The notes under the pieces were generated by a model. It did no database searches and was not told the origin of the DNA. It saw nothing but the letters and a program-made list of their open reading frames with translations. A program made the translations under genes and the position numbers. A stretch of DNA of 64,000 nt from an uncultured Oscillatoriales cyanobacterium (GTDB lineage Bacteria; Cyanobacteriota; Cyanobacteriia; Cyanobacteriales; Microcoleaceae): assembly GCA_903893625.1 (NCBI GenBank), contig CAITND010000189.1, positions 1 through 64,000 of the forward strand, written 5' to 3'. Positions 45,806 to 57,128 of this stretch are shown here, one piece after another; the stretch's first letter is position 1, and every line of letters begins with the position of its first letter.

Positions 45806-46413
45806 AAATTGCGATTTTGGTTGAAGGCGCTACTGAAGTGGCATTTAAAGAAAAACTTCGTGATTTTTTGCAAAGTCGTTTGGGTCAAAAAATGCCAAAG
45901 ATTAAATTTATTCCGCAGGATGGTCGCATTCCCAAAGAAGGAAAACTCAAGCGGCAAGTTGAAAATCTTTTAGATAATGATGGTGGTTATGATGCTGTCA
46001 TTGCACTGACAGATGTTTATACCGGAAAAAAAGACTTTCAAGATGCGGCTGATGCTAAAGCTAAAATGAACAATTGGGTGGGAAATAACCCCAATTTTTA
46101 CCCCCATACAGCATTACATGATTTTGAAGCATGGCTGCTTCCCTACTGGGAAACTATCCAAGAATTGGCAATACATAATCGTTCTGCTCCTGATGGTTCT
46201 CCAGAAACCGTGAATCACGATCACCCTCCTTCTTATAGGATTCAAGAGATTTTTAGAGTAGGAAAATGCAAAAGAGACTATAATAAAATAAGTGATGGCA
46301 AAAGGATTTTAAGGGACAATGATCTGATGATAGCCATCGAAGCCTGTCCAGAACTAAAATCTTTTGTGAATCGAATTATTTCTCTCTGTGATCGGGATAA
46401 AGTGATTCCTTGA
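45802..46413 (+). CDS. DUF4276 (TOPRIM-like) protein
   Basis: The 203-residue protein has TOPRIM-like motifs: Glu in MKIAILVEGATEVAFKEKL and an acidic DxYTGKKDF in AVIALTDVYTGKKDF, with HDFEAWLLPYW further on. DUF4276 proteins are typically paired with RecF/OLD-like ATPases, as here by a 4-nt overlap. The pair would act as a split OLD nuclease (ATPase plus TOPRIM). No role has been shown for this exact pair as far as I know. Confidence 0.8.
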   Translation: MKIAILVEGATEVAFKEKLRDFLQSRLGQKMPKIKFIPQDGRIPKEGKLKRQVENLLDNDGGYDAVIALTDVYTGKKDFQDAADAKAKMNNWVGNNPNFYPHTALHDFEAWLLPYWETIQELAIHNRSAPDGSPETVNHDHPPSYRIQEIFRVGKCKRDYNKISDGKRILRDNDLMIAIEACPELKSFVNRIISLCDRDKVIP

Positions 46414-46428
46414 TGCAATCAAGCAACA

Positions 46429-46477
46429 CAGAAACCCGGTTTCTGAAGGCAAATCAGGGTCAGAAACCCGGTTTCTT
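46429..46477. repeat. Two AGAAACCCGGTTTCT palindromic repeats
   Basis: Copies of CAGAAACCCGGTTTCT at 46429-46445 and 46461-46477 sit after the DUF4276 gene. Related sequences occur at 37763-37776 and as a terminator stem at 59366-59400. Each can form a hairpin. Confidence 0.8.
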
Positions 46478-46497
46478 GGTTTATTTGTGTAAATCCT

Positions 46498-46538
46498 TAA
46501 AAAAAATAAGGTGAGTTACAAATTGCGTAAACTCACCT
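46498..46538 (-). terminator. Terminator of the atp operon
   Basis: On the minus strand the stem AGGTGAGTT/AACTCACCT is followed by TTATTTTTT, about 35 nt after the gamma-subunit stop. Confidence 0.85.
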
Positions 46539-46569
46539 GAAAATTAATATTAAATTAGAGATTAACTTC

Positions 46570-47517
46570 TCATTTCAATGCTTCTGCACCACCAACCACT
46601 TCCAGAAGTTCCTGGGTAATGGAGGCTTGACGAGCTTTGTTGTAGGATAAGGTCAGGGATTTAATTAAATCTCCAGCATTCTCACTAGCATTACTCATCG
46701 CCGTCATCCGGGCAGCTAACTCACTAGCAATAGATTCTTGCCAAGCGCGTAACAGTTGGTTGGTTAAAAACAAAGGCAATAACGCATCCAAAATCTGGGC
46801 GGGATCTTGTTCAAAAATCATATCTCTTGGTAAATCCATGAGAGTATTTTTGACTTTCTCCCGTGAGACTTCAAATTTACCATTTTTAGTAGTCAAACGG
46901 AAGATTTCATCATCCGTTGGCTCTAACCCTTGAGGAGTAAGAGGTAACAGAGTTTGAATCACAGGACGAGAAGCAATTAACGAAACAAATTTCGTATAAA
47001 TTAACTCAATCCGATCCAATTCGCCTGATAAAAATAAATCCAAAAGATTTTCCGCAGAATCCCTTACTCTTTCTAAAGCTGGATTTTTTTCAGGATTTTC
47101 TACCGTTGCGCGGATATCAACATCCCGTCTTTGGAAATATTGAATTGCTTTGCGTCCGACTAATAAATAGGTGCATTCAATACCTTCGGCTTCCAACTCT
47201 TTAGCGCGAGTTTCAGCCCGTTTGATGATGCTGCTATTATAGGTGCCGCACAAGCCACGATTACCAGCAATTACCAGTAATCCTACTTTTTTAACTTCCC
47301 GTTGTTTGAGCAGAGGTAAATCTGCTTCTTCAAATTTCAAACGGGATTGTAAACCATAAAGAATTCCGGCTAATCTATCAGCAAAGGGTCGAGAAGCCAA
47401 GACTTGTTCTTGGGCGCGACGCACTTTTGCTGAAGCAACTAGACGCATCGCTTCTGTGATTTTCTTGGTATTTTTAACCGAATCAATGCGATCGCGGATC
47501 GCTTTTAAATTTGACAT
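46570..47517 (-). CDS. atpG: ATP synthase F1 subunit gamma
   Basis: The rotating central stalk of F1 (called atpC in cyanobacterial operon nomenclature). The 315 residues start [20 protein letters not shown] and end [17 protein letters not shown]. The central part contains the cyanobacterial/chloroplast insertion (about residues 195-235, with [17 protein letters not shown]). It lacks the regulatory dithiol Cys pair of plant enzymes, as expected. Last gene of the atp1 operon; a 212-nt repeat array separates it from atpA. Confidence 0.97.
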   Translation of the reverse strand: MSNLKAIRDRIDSVKNTKKITEAMRLVASAKVRRAQEQVLASRPFADRLAGILYGLQSRLKFEEADLPLLKQREVKKVGLLVIAGNRGLCGTYNSSIIKRAETRAKELEAEGIECTYLLVGRKAIQYFQRRDVDIRATVENPEKNPALERVRDSAENLLDLFLSGELDRIELIYTKFVSLIASRPVIQTLLPLTPQGLEPTDDEIFRLTTKNGKFEVSREKVKNTLMDLPRDMIFEQDPAQILDALLPLFLTNQLLRAWQESIASELAARMTAMSNASENAGDLIKSLTLSYNKARQASITQELLEVVGGAEALK

Positions 47518-47519
47518 AG

Positions 47520-47729
47520 TTTTGTCAGTTATCAGTCAAAGAGTTTACAGTCAAAAAGTCAACAGTAATCAGAAAAAATTACGAATTACGAATTACGAAT
47601 TACGAATTACGAATTACGAATTACGAATTACGAATTACGAATTACGAATTACGAATTACGAATTACGAATTACGAATTACGATAATTCTTAATTCTTAAT
47701 TCGTAATTCTTACCATTACTGATAACTGA
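47520..47729. repeat. Long heptamer array between atpA and the gamma gene
   Basis: Fifteen perfect copies of TTACGAA (47578-47682) are flanked by TCAGTTATCAGT and AATTCTTAATTC copies. This is the longest perfect array of the window after the left-edge one. It lies inside the atp operon transcript. Confidence 0.95.
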
Positions 47730-49262
<1,533 letters not shown>

Positions 49263-49318
49263 TTAGGAGTTATGAATTCAGTAAAAATCCCCGACATGAT
49301 CATGACGGGTAACAAAAT

Positions 49319-49864
49319 TTATTGGGCTAATTTCATCCCAATGCGGCGCAGTTGTCCGCGCAAACTGGCATCCACCACGCGAGATCCCACTTTAATAATC
49401 ACACCGCCCAACAGGTTAGGATCGACTGTGGTGGCAATTTCCACAGATCGGGCTTGGGTCATAGCTTTGACCTTTTCGGTCAAGGTATTCTGTTGAGCTT
49501 CTGTTAACGGGTGGGCGGAAGTGACTTCTGCTAAAACTGCCTGATTGAGTTTCCGCAGTAAGACTAAATACTGTTTAGCAATTTCTTCTAGGAATAAAAT
49601 CCGTCCTCGATCCACTAATAGCATCAAGAAATTCCGCAATAAGGGATTAACTTGATCGGCTGTAATTCTTTGCAGAACGGCTTTTTTGTCCTGGGGTTTA
49701 ACCACAGGACTTCCTAAAAAGGTTTTTAATTCTGCGGAACTGTCCAGTAATTCCAGTAATAAGCGAGTGTCATTACCGAAGTCTTCCGTTAAGTTTCTTG
49801 ATTGAGCCAAGGACATTAACGCCGAGGCGTAAGGCTCGATAATTTCTCCAGCGATCGCACTCAT
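49319..49864 (-). CDS. atpH: ATP synthase F1 subunit delta
   Basis: The OSCP-like connector between the F1 head and the peripheral stalk (atpD in cyanobacterial naming). The ATG at 49864 (MSAIAGEIIEPYASALMSLA) gives 181 residues; a TTG two codons earlier is unlikely. Typical segments are LLRNFLMLLVDRGRILFLEE and DPNLLGGVIIKVGSRVVDAS. It starts 2 nt after the b-subunit stop, so it is translationally coupled. Confidence 0.97.
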   Translation of the reverse strand: MSAIAGEIIEPYASALMSLAQSRNLTEDFGNDTRLLLELLDSSAELKTFLGSPVVKPQDKKAVLQRITADQVNPLLRNFLMLLVDRGRILFLEEIAKQYLVLLRKLNQAVLAEVTSAHPLTEAQQNTLTEKVKAMTQARSVEIATTVDPNLLGGVIIKVGSRVVDASLRGQLRRIGMKLAQ

Positions 49865-49866
49865 AT

Positions 49867-50394
49867 TCAACCTCCCAACAGCATTAGACTCTGATCAATT
49901 AACCGTTCCTGAACAGTGTCATTCAGCTGCTGTTTGAGTTGAGATTCTGCCCGTTCAATGGCTTGAGTGGCGATCAGAGAACGCAGTTGAGCAATCACCC
50001 GTTCTCGATCTGAATCTAACTCAGCGCTCGCAGTTGCTTTCATGCGTTCCACATCTTCGACGGCTTTGGCTAGAATTAACTCTCTAACGGCTTTTGCCCG
50101 TTCTTCCGCTTCGGCTAAAATCCGTTGAGCTTCGGTTTGGGCGGCGGTTAATTTTTGTTGTTGTTCTGCCAGAGACGCTTCCGCTTGTTTTTGGCGCTGT
50201 TCAGCTTCTAGAATCGCTTCTTCAATGGTGGAGCGTCTTTCATTTAGGATTTTTCCTAAAAAGCCTCGCCCAAAGTAAACCAGCACACCAATCAGAATGG
50301 CTAGGTTAATTAGGTTCGTCTCAAAAATATTGGTATTGAGACCGAATCCAGCTTCAGAGCCAGCTTCTGTGGCTAGTAATAAAACAGTCTCCAT
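49867..50394 (-). CDS. atpF: ATP synthase F0 subunit b
   Basis: The 175-residue peripheral-stalk subunit has one membrane helix (about residues 28-46: LINLAILIGVLVYFGRGFLG). A long charged coiled coil follows (EEAILEAEQRQKQAEASLAE and onward). It pairs with the b' subunit encoded upstream. Confidence 0.96.
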   Translation of the reverse strand: METVLLLATEAGSEAGFGLNTNIFETNLINLAILIGVLVYFGRGFLGKILNERRSTIEEAILEAEQRQKQAEASLAEQQQKLTAAQTEAQRILAEAEERAKAVRELILAKAVEDVERMKATASAELDSDRERVIAQLRSLIATQAIERAESQLKQQLNDTVQERLIDQSLMLLGG

Positions 50395-50539
50395 GATGTT
50401 CTTCTCATAAATGCGCGGCTTAATTTTTCACCCCCTAGATTGGGTGGTGTAAATCTAGCCTGGGCTGTCTTCAATCCGAATTTTTTCGCAATTTAACAAG
50501 CTGAAAACAATCTTGTCATCAGCTTTAGCGCGTCCAAGA

Positions 50540-51022
50540 TTATCTAACTAACTCAGCCCCTAATAATTTTTCTAAAATTTGGCGACTGAGGGGTTCTACT
50601 TGTTGCTCTAAAGCTTGCAGGGCTTGTTGTTTTTCCTGCTCAATTTCTTGAGCTGCTATTTCTCTCAATTTTTGCGCTTCTTGCATCGCTTCTGCAACTT
50701 TTCCAGAGGCAATTTTCTGGGCATTCGCTTGAGCGTTTACAATGGTCGCTTGAGCTTTTTTACGAGTTTCTGCTAACTCTAATTCGTATTGGTGGGCTAA
50801 TTTTTCAGCTTTAGCCAGACGTTCTTTGGCGTTGACTTCCCGATCCCGAATATAATCGGCCCGTTCATCAATTGCCGTTCCTAATGGTTTATAAAAAACC
50901 CGGTTCAAAATTGCTGCCAGAATCAAGAACTGTACTGCCATTAACGGCAGGGTTGCATCCAGATCAAAAAGTCCTCCTTCTTTGGCAGCTTCTTCAACCG
51001 CAAATAGAATTGTCCCGTGCAT
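50540..51022 (-). CDS. atpF2: ATP synthase F0 subunit b'
   Basis: The b' subunit of photosynthetic ATP synthases (atpG in cyanobacterial naming) forms the peripheral-stalk heterodimer with b. I use the ATG at 51022 ([20 protein letters not shown]), giving 160 residues. The 20 residues upstream in frame are not conserved. The membrane helix is [20 protein letters not shown], followed by a charged coiled coil ([20 protein letters not shown]). Confidence 0.96.
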   Translation of the reverse strand: MHGTILFAVEEAAKEGGLFDLDATLPLMAVQFLILAAILNRVFYKPLGTAIDERADYIRDREVNAKERLAKAEKLAHQYELELAETRKKAQATIVNAQANAQKIASGKVAEAMQEAQKLREIAAQEIEQEKQQALQALEQQVEPLSRQILEKLLGAELVR

Positions 51023-51117
51023 TATTATCCCTTGAATAGTTTCATCAAGATGGATTTTAGACCTAGATTTGAGATAGACCAAAACCTAAAATCTAAAATC
51101 CATGTTTGGATTACTGT

Positions 51118-51426
<309 letters not shown>

Positions 51427-51632
51427 TCAATCCCTATCTACATTGATCAAACTAGGAGATTTGAAAAAAACAATTTTCTTCTTTGTCCCGTGAACAATGC
51501 CAGATTCGTTTAATGGATTGGAGTCCCCAAAACGTTATTTTACCAATAAAGGGGATCTAGTTTAACCCAACAGCACATTTTGGAAAAATCAAGATCTTAA
51601 GAAAAGAAATCTTCAAGGATTTGTTGCTTTTC

Positions 51633-52391
51633 TTAGTCGTGATGTTCGCTGCCATGTCCTTCTAAGGCTTCACCAATATAGTTCGCTGCCAAAGTCGCAA
51701 AAATTAGCGCTTGAATGGCACTCAAGAATAAACCCAAAACCATCAGGGGCAGAGGAATAAACAGAGGTACCAGGAATACCAACACGGCAACCACCAGTTC
51801 ATCCGCCAAAATGTTACCAAACAAACGGAAACTCAGGGAGAGGGGTTTGGTAAAATCTTCAATCACCCGAAATATAGCGAGGAAGGCAAGGGGTTGAGCG
51901 TAATCAGCAAAATAACCGACAAAGCCTTTTTTACTGATTCCGGCGTAGAAATACGCTAAGGACGTTAACAGGGCCAAAGCCACTGTCGTATTGATATCGC
52001 TGGTGGGGGCTGCTAATTCTCCTGAAGGAAGTTCGATCAGCTTCCAAGGAATTAATGCACCTGACCAGTTAGAGGCAAAGATGAATAAGAACAGTGTTCC
52101 AATGAAGGGAACCCAAGGACGATATTCTTTTTCCCCGATTTGGTCTTTAGCAAGGTTGCGAATGAATTCTAGGGCATACTCCATAAAATTCTGCATCCCA
52201 CTGGGAATTCGCTGCACGTTGCTGCTGGCCAACACTGAGAAAATAATCAGCAAACCGATTACAAACCACGAAGTCAGAAAAATCTGACCATGCAGTTTTA
52301 AACCGCCGACTTCCCAATAGAGATGATGGCCAACTTCCAAACTAGCGAGGGGAAGAGGATTGAAGATGTTTAAAACAGTCAGCATTTCCAT
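51633..52391 (-). CDS. atpB: ATP synthase F0 subunit a
   Basis: The 252-residue proton half-channel subunit (atpI in cyanobacterial naming). The essential Arg lies in [20 protein letters not shown], and there are five or six hydrophobic segments. GAGGAAG upstream is a fair ribosome-binding site; a second ATG two codons in is possible. It ends [10 protein letters not shown]. Confidence 0.97.
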   Translation of the reverse strand: MEMLTVLNIFNPLPLASLEVGHHLYWEVGGLKLHGQIFLTSWFVIGLLIIFSVLASSNVQRIPSGMQNFMEYALEFIRNLAKDQIGEKEYRPWVPFIGTLFLFIFASNWSGALIPWKLIELPSGELAAPTSDINTTVALALLTSLAYFYAGISKKGFVGYFADYAQPLAFLAIFRVIEDFTKPLSLSFRLFGNILADELVVAVLVFLVPLFIPLPLMVLGLFLSAIQALIFATLAANYIGEALEGHGSEHHD

Positions 52392-52445
52392 TCAAGAGGC
52401 TTCCTCTACAGATTGAGGACTGGAGGATTCCGAAAATCAAGTGAC

Positions 52446-52862
52446 CTACTTCGGCTTCAAGCTGAACGCTGTCATGATTACATAGGACAAGAGGGCGACT
52501 TTGTAGGTGAGAAATCCTAAGAAAATCGGTAAAATCTGGAGTTGATGCCAACGAGTGGCTAAAATCATAAAACCCGCTAGGATCAAAATCCGGTTTTGGC
52601 CTAGTTTTTTCTTCTCTCTACCCAGTTTTTCCACATCTTGGCCGAGCATTCGCAAGTAGGCTATGCCCACGCTCGCCCCGATTAAATAGTTGCAAGCAAC
52701 TTCCAGGGAATAAAAACAGCAAACCGTAACAAAAATTACCCCAGTCGCTGCGAGTGTCATCAGCAACAATTGACGTTGCAACTGATAATACTCCAGCATA
52801 GAAGGGTCGGGTTCCACAGCAAGCTTAGACCCGGATTCGACTGTTTCCTCTGCGTTTGTCAT
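52446..52862 (-). CDS. atp1: ATP synthase protein I
   Basis: The small membrane protein that heads cyanobacterial atp1 operons and, as in other bacteria, assists c-ring assembly or Mg uptake. I set the ATG at 52862 (MTNAEETVESGSKLAVEPDP), giving 138 residues. The frame extends about 39 codons upstream, but that stretch is the end of a decayed IS. There are four hydrophobic segments (LLLMTLAATGVIFVTVCCFY and others). A GTG at 52901 is an alternative start. Confidence 0.85.
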   Translation of the reverse strand: MTNAEETVESGSKLAVEPDPSMLEYYQLQRQLLLMTLAATGVIFVTVCCFYSLEVACNYLIGASVGIAYLRMLGQDVEKLGREKKKLGQNRILILAGFMILATRWHQLQILPIFLGFLTYKVALLSYVIMTAFSLKPK

Positions 52863-52896
52863 AGCTACTTGGACAAGTTCACCTATTTTTAGTTCA

Positions 52897-53265
52897 TTGA
52901 CACTCCCACCCCGGTCGGGGATGGGATTCTTAAGAGATTTCCCTCTTAATATCCTTATTGCTAAGGTTCTTGGGCGCAATCTTTTTGCCTTAAAAAAGGT
53001 AGGCTGCTATCCTTGTCTTTCAACAAGCTCCTCAAGCGTTTAGGGCTTTAAAGCCCTGGTTTCGCGGAGTCCCCACGTACCTTCGTGGTAGGCATTTGCT
53101 TCCCAAACTTACGTCTGTGTATCCATTCCACCTTTTGATTGTCACAACCGATTTATCCGCTAATCAAAGCGGCAGTTCTAACTTTCCCCAAGTTCACGCA
53201 CAGGCGTATAACACGCTCTGTAAGCCACAATGAATCATATCATGTTCTGTTCCCAGAACTTAAAA
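52897..53265 (-). mobile_element. Decayed IS605-type (tnpB) right end upstream of the atp operon
   Basis: Minus-strand reading gives AGAATCCCATCCCCGACCGG, then GGTGGGAGTGTCAA. This is the same architecture as the right end of the intact element (a hairpin followed by GTCAA). Further from the end lie hairpins CCACG/CGTGG (about 53073-53091) and the perfect palindrome AGGGCTTTAAAGCCCT (53042-53057). No tnpB frame survives. I read it as an omega-RNA-bearing relic about 370 bp long; the far end is not defined. It lies 35 nt before the atp1 start. Confidence 0.6.
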
Positions 53266-53280
53266 GAAAATTAATTATCG

Positions 53281-53352
53281 GAGCAGGGGAGGTAGGGGGA
53301 GCAGGGGGAGCAGGGGGAGCAGGGGAGGTAGGGGAGGTAGGGGAGGTGGACT
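53281..53352. repeat. 9-bp G-rich tandem repeat after proS
   Basis: Seven or eight units alternate GAGCAGGGG and AGGTAGGGG, so a GGGG run recurs every 9 bases on the plus strand. It ends just after the proS stop. It could form a G-quadruplex. Confidence 0.85.
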
Positions 53353-53358
53353 GTCCTG

Positions 53359-55179
53359 TTAATTTTCTAATGCGGCTTGAATATTGTGTTTGAGGGTTGA
53401 GACAACATCCTCGATGGCGATTTCTTGGGAATTGCGGGTGGCTCGTTCTACCAGTTCCACTTTACCCGATTTAATTGAACGTCCGGTGACAATCCGATAG
53501 GGAATGCCAATTAAATCCGCATCTTTGAATTTTACCCCCGCCCGTTCATTGCGATCATCAAGTAAGGTTTCAATACCCGCTTGCTTCAATTCTGTATACA
53601 ATTTTTCGGCAATTTCCACCTGTTGAACGTCGGTAATATTAGGAATAGCAATAATTACTTGATAGGGTGCGATCGCCACAGGCCAAATTATCCCATCTTT
53701 ATCATAGGATTGTTCAACGGCTGATTGCGCTAACCGAGACACCCCAACGCCATAACATCCCATTACTAAGGGTAATTCTTCCCCCTGTTCATTGGTGAAA
53801 GTTGCTCCCATCGCTTGAGAATATTTAATCCCCAATTGGAAAATATGACCCACTTCAATACCTCTGGCACTGTGTAAAATTTGGTTAGGGTCATGAACTG
53901 CGCGATCGCCTTTTTGAGCTTTTCTAATATCTACAATACGTTTAGGTAAAGTAAATTCTTTGCCCCAATTTGCTCCCACAACGTGATATCCTGAATCATC
54001 CGCCCCAGTAACAAAATTCTTTAATTCCGATGCTGTTTGATCTACTATTCGTACAAATTTGCCATCATGGATACCCCCCTTATCCCAGGGGTTGCTAATA
54101 TAATAATCGGGCAAACCTGGGGAAATATAGCCTAAAGGTAAAGGTTTTGTTGCCCATTTTTCTTGAGCTTCTTGATCAGGAACCGTTAAAGATAATATAG
54201 TTTTTGCGCCAAATTCAGGAGCTAATTTTGTTAATTCATTTTGTAATTTAACTTCATTAACCTCCTGATCTCCCCGAATACTAATTAAAACTAAAACCGT
54301 TGTTCCATTATCATAAGCAACTTGATATAGAACATTTTTAACAATTTGTGTCGGAGAACATTTCAGCAAATTTGCTAAGGTTGCAATGGTGGTAGTATCC
54401 GGTGTTTCTAACTTTTTATATTCGGTAAAGCTAGAAATTTCAGCATCAACGGGAAGGGATACGGCTTTTTCTGTATTAGCTGCATATTTGCCATCTTCAG
54501 TATAGAGAACTTCATCTTCTCCGGCTTCTGCTAAGACCATAAATTCTTGAGAACCACTTCCCCCAATAGCTCCAGAATCAGCTTCTACGGCTCGATATTG
54601 TAACCCACAACGACTTAACATATTGCGATAGGCTTGATCCATATCTCGATAGGTTTTCTTCAAACTTTCTTCATCACTATGAAAAGAATAACCATCTTTC
54701 ATAATAAATTCTCGTCCCCGCATTAACCCAAACCGAGGCCGAATTTCATCTCTAAATTTCGTTTGAATTTGATATAAATGAATCGGTAATTGTTGATGGG
54801 AACGGATCATATCTTTAGCAATAGTTGTAATCACTTCCTCATGGGTTGGCCCTAATGCTAATTCCCGCTTCCGACGGTCGGTGAGGGAAAACATAATTCC
54901 CTCAGCTTTAGTATAGGTATCCCACCGTCCCGACTCGCGCCAGAGTTCCGCAGGTTGAACTTGGGGAAGTAGACATTCTTGGGCTCCTGTGGCGTTCATT
55001 TCTTCTCGAACAATTTGAGATACTTTTTGCAAAACCCGCCACATCAGGGGAAGATAGGCGTAAATTCCACTTCCAATGCGGCGAATATATCCCGCCCGGA
55101 CTAATAGTTTGTGACTGGGAATTTCCGCTTCTTTGGGATCTTCCCGCAGGGTGACAAATAGCATTTGAGATAGTCGCAT
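53359..55179 (-). CDS. proS: Prolyl-tRNA synthetase (bacterial type)
   Basis: The 606-residue class II aminoacyl-tRNA synthetase charges tRNA-Pro. N-terminal motifs: [38 protein letters not shown], motif 2 around [21 protein letters not shown] YbaK-like editing insert covers about residues 235-390 ([20 protein letters not shown]). The catalytic core resumes with [20 protein letters not shown] and motif 3 [13 protein letters not shown]. The anticodon-binding domain follows ([20 protein letters not shown]). Full length. Confidence 0.97.
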   Translation of the reverse strand: MRLSQMLFVTLREDPKEAEIPSHKLLVRAGYIRRIGSGIYAYLPLMWRVLQKVSQIVREEMNATGAQECLLPQVQPAELWRESGRWDTYTKAEGIMFSLTDRRKRELALGPTHEEVITTIAKDMIRSHQQLPIHLYQIQTKFRDEIRPRFGLMRGREFIMKDGYSFHSDEESLKKTYRDMDQAYRNMLSRCGLQYRAVEADSGAIGGSGSQEFMVLAEAGEDEVLYTEDGKYAANTEKAVSLPVDAEISSFTEYKKLETPDTTTIATLANLLKCSPTQIVKNVLYQVAYDNGTTVLVLISIRGDQEVNEVKLQNELTKLAPEFGAKTILSLTVPDQEAQEKWATKPLPLGYISPGLPDYYISNPWDKGGIHDGKFVRIVDQTASELKNFVTGADDSGYHVVGANWGKEFTLPKRIVDIRKAQKGDRAVHDPNQILHSARGIEVGHIFQLGIKYSQAMGATFTNEQGEELPLVMGCYGVGVSRLAQSAVEQSYDKDGIIWPVAIAPYQVIIAIPNITDVQQVEIAEKLYTELKQAGIETLLDDRNERAGVKFKDADLIGIPYRIVTGRSIKSGKVELVERATRNSQEIAIEDVVSTLKHNIQAALEN

Positions 55180-55251
55180 CGTTTGGTTTCCTAAAATTAA
55201 AGACCAATTTATTATTATCGCAGAATAGGGTTAAATTATTTTAAATCTATT

Positions 55252-55851
55252 TTAAATCTTCCCTGATTCATTAATTTTAGGTGGAAATACTTTAGATAAA
55301 TCCAAGGTTAAATCAGGAAAACAGGGTAAGATTACAGACTGGGTAGGTAAATAAATTAGTTTACGAAGATAACCAAAATCCCCTTGTAATTTTTGATAGG
55401 GTTCGCTATAATATTCTAAACATAAATCAAATAAATTAAAAATCCAATAGTCACTAATATTATGTTCAGCATAAACGGATAATTTAACTTGCTGATCATA
55501 GTTTAAAGAGGAATCAGAAACCTCAATGAGCAGTAAAATATCTTGTGCAGTAGGATGAGAAGTTGCATAATCATCCTGTCGATTTCTAAGAATTGTAAAG
55601 TCTGGTTCAGGTTCACTATTAGGCAGTAAGATAATAGGAGATTGACATTGTAAAGTTGCATTTCCTATTATTAAATGACTCAATTCTCGTAATAATTTTC
55701 TTAGACAAGTTTCGTGCATTCTTCCTTTTGCTGCCATTTCAATCATTTCTCCGCGAATCAGTTCAACTCTATCATCTTCTTGAAAAAAGCCTAATTCAGT
55801 TAGGCGGTGATAGTCTTCGATGGTAAATTTTTTAACGGTTGCGATCGCCAT
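55252..55851 (-). CDS. Uma2-family (DUF820) putative endonuclease
   Basis: The 199-residue Uma2 protein starts MAIATVKKFTIEDYHRLTEL, with the start codon overlapping a HIP1 octamer (ATGGCGATCGC). Core motifs: EPDFTILRNRQDDY, DILLLIEVSDSSLNYDQQVK and AEHNISDYWIFNLFD. It is a tandem duplicate of the next gene. Function unknown. Confidence 0.9.
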   Translation of the reverse strand: MAIATVKKFTIEDYHRLTELGFFQEDDRVELIRGEMIEMAAKGRMHETCLRKLLRELSHLIIGNATLQCQSPIILLPNSEPEPDFTILRNRQDDYATSHPTAQDILLLIEVSDSSLNYDQQVKLSVYAEHNISDYWIFNLFDLCLEYYSEPYQKLQGDFGYLRKLIYLPTQSVILPCFPDLTLDLSKVFPPKINESGKI

Positions 55852-55906
55852 GATTTTAAGATTAATAATTTCTGGGTTTAATGTGATTATTTTCTGTTAT
55901 TCCTGA

Positions 55907-56491
55907 TTAATTTATTGTGGGCGGAAATACTTTAGATAAATCCAAGGTTAAATCAGGAAAACATGGTAAGATTATAGACTCGTTAGGCAAATAAATCAAT
56001 TTATTGCGATAACCAAACTCTCCTTGTAAGTTTTGATAGGGTTGACGATAATATTCTAAACAAAAATCGACTAAATTAAAAATCCAATAATCGGTAATAT
56101 TATTCTCAGCATAAACCGATAGTTTTGTAGTTTGATCATAGTCTAAAGATGAATCAGAAATTTCAATCAGCAGTAAAATATCTTCCGTCTGGGGATGACC
56201 GTTTAAATAGTCATCTTCTCGATTTTTAACAATCACTCGATCTGGTTCCGGTTCACTATAAGATGATAAAATAATTGGTTGTTGTCCTCTTAAGGTTGCA
56301 CGTTCTCCAATGAGTTTGTATAGTTCTCGTTCTAAGCGGGTTTCACAAACAGAGTGGGAAGTTCCTTTTGCTGCCATTTCAATCATTTCTCCGCGAATGA
56401 GTTCAACTTTATCATCTTTTTGGAAAAAGCCTAATTCAGTTAGGCGATGATAGTCTTCGATGGTAAATTTTTTAACAGTTGCGATCGCCAT
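55907..56491 (-). CDS. Uma2-family (DUF820) putative endonuclease, tandem paralogue
   Basis: From ATG 56491 (MAIATVKKFTIEDYHRLTEL) it has 194 residues and is closely similar to the neighbour at 55252-55851 throughout. It has EPDRVIVKNREDDY, DILLLIEISDSSLDYDQTTK and AENNITDYWIFNLVD. Five upstream codons in frame are probably not used. The pair arose by recent local duplication. Confidence 0.9.
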   Translation of the reverse strand: MAIATVKKFTIEDYHRLTELGFFQKDDKVELIRGEMIEMAAKGTSHSVCETRLERELYKLIGERATLRGQQPIILSSYSEPEPDRVIVKNREDDYLNGHPQTEDILLLIEISDSSLDYDQTTKLSVYAENNITDYWIFNLVDFCLEYYRQPYQNLQGEFGYRNKLIYLPNESIILPCFPDLTLDLSKVFPPTIN

Positions 56492-56518
56492 AATTTTAAA
56501 AATCAATAATTATTATTA

Positions 56519-56772
56519 CTATTCATCGTATAGCATTTGATTGGCAATGTAAAATATTTCTGGATCAAGATTTAGAGAAATAATCTTAAATTCTTTGAGA
56601 TTCTCTTTAATAAGCCGTTGAGTTACTTGAGGGGAAAAACGAGGTTGAGAGGGAAAAGAAGATATAACCGAGAATAATTCGGCTAGGGTATGAGTGACAA
56701 TAAATCCCTCTATTTTTGCGGTTTTAACCTGTTCTAACCATGACCAACAAGGAAAATGCTGAGGATGTTTAA
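56519..56772 (-). pseudogene. Truncated PIN-domain (VapC-like) toxin
   Basis: A frame of about 80 codons (HPQHFPCWSWLEQVKTAKIE, then FIVTHTLAELFSVISSFPSQ and LKEFKIISLNLDPEIFYIAN) resembles the middle of a PIN-domain toxin. There is no start codon. The N-terminal Asp strand and the C-terminal half with the remaining acidic residues are gone. It follows an intact antitoxin gene. Confidence 0.65.
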
Positions 56773-56922
56773 CTAATATGGTTCTTCTTTAATCGGGTTT
56801 AAGATTATTTTTCCATCTTGAATTTCTAAAGATAGTTTTGATTCATTATCTAAGCCTAATTGTTGTCTAATAATTTCAGGAATTTCAATAAATCCTGATT
56901 GATTTAAGGTGACTAAGTTCAT
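56773..56922 (-). CDS. AbrB/SpoVT-type antitoxin (VapB-like)
   Basis: A 49-residue protein, MNLVTLNQSGFIEIPEIIRQ, then QLGLDNESKLSLEIQDGKII and a short tail. The pattern of a swapped-hairpin DNA-binding domain (G-x-I-x-IP-x-x-IRQ-x-LGL) is clear. It would repress its own operon and neutralise the adjacent PIN toxin, of which only a fragment remains. Confidence 0.8.
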   Translation of the reverse strand: MNLVTLNQSGFIEIPEIIRQQLGLDNESKLSLEIQDGKIILNPIKEEPY

Positions 56923-57128
56923 AATATTTTCCTAACCTAAAGTTACCTGTGTATATTATAGCAGCGATCGCACTCCTAACTCCCCTACACCCCGCATCCC
57001 AAATTTTCCTAAACCCCTTACACCCTTACACCAACAAAAGTATATCTTTGAACATCATCGGGCAAGATTTCTGTAATATGCTAAGATTAGAATGGTTATC
57101 TAATTGTATTTGAACGGAGGCAATCAAT

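Noticed and set aside
47578-47682. Possible CRISPR-like array
   Set aside because: The period is 7 bp with no spacers; no cas genes are in the window.
47456-47692. Plus-strand frame with ITNYELR repeats
   Set aside because: It is a translation of the TTACGAA heptamer array, which is open in all frames because a 7-base unit free of stops gives a 21-base period; not a gene.
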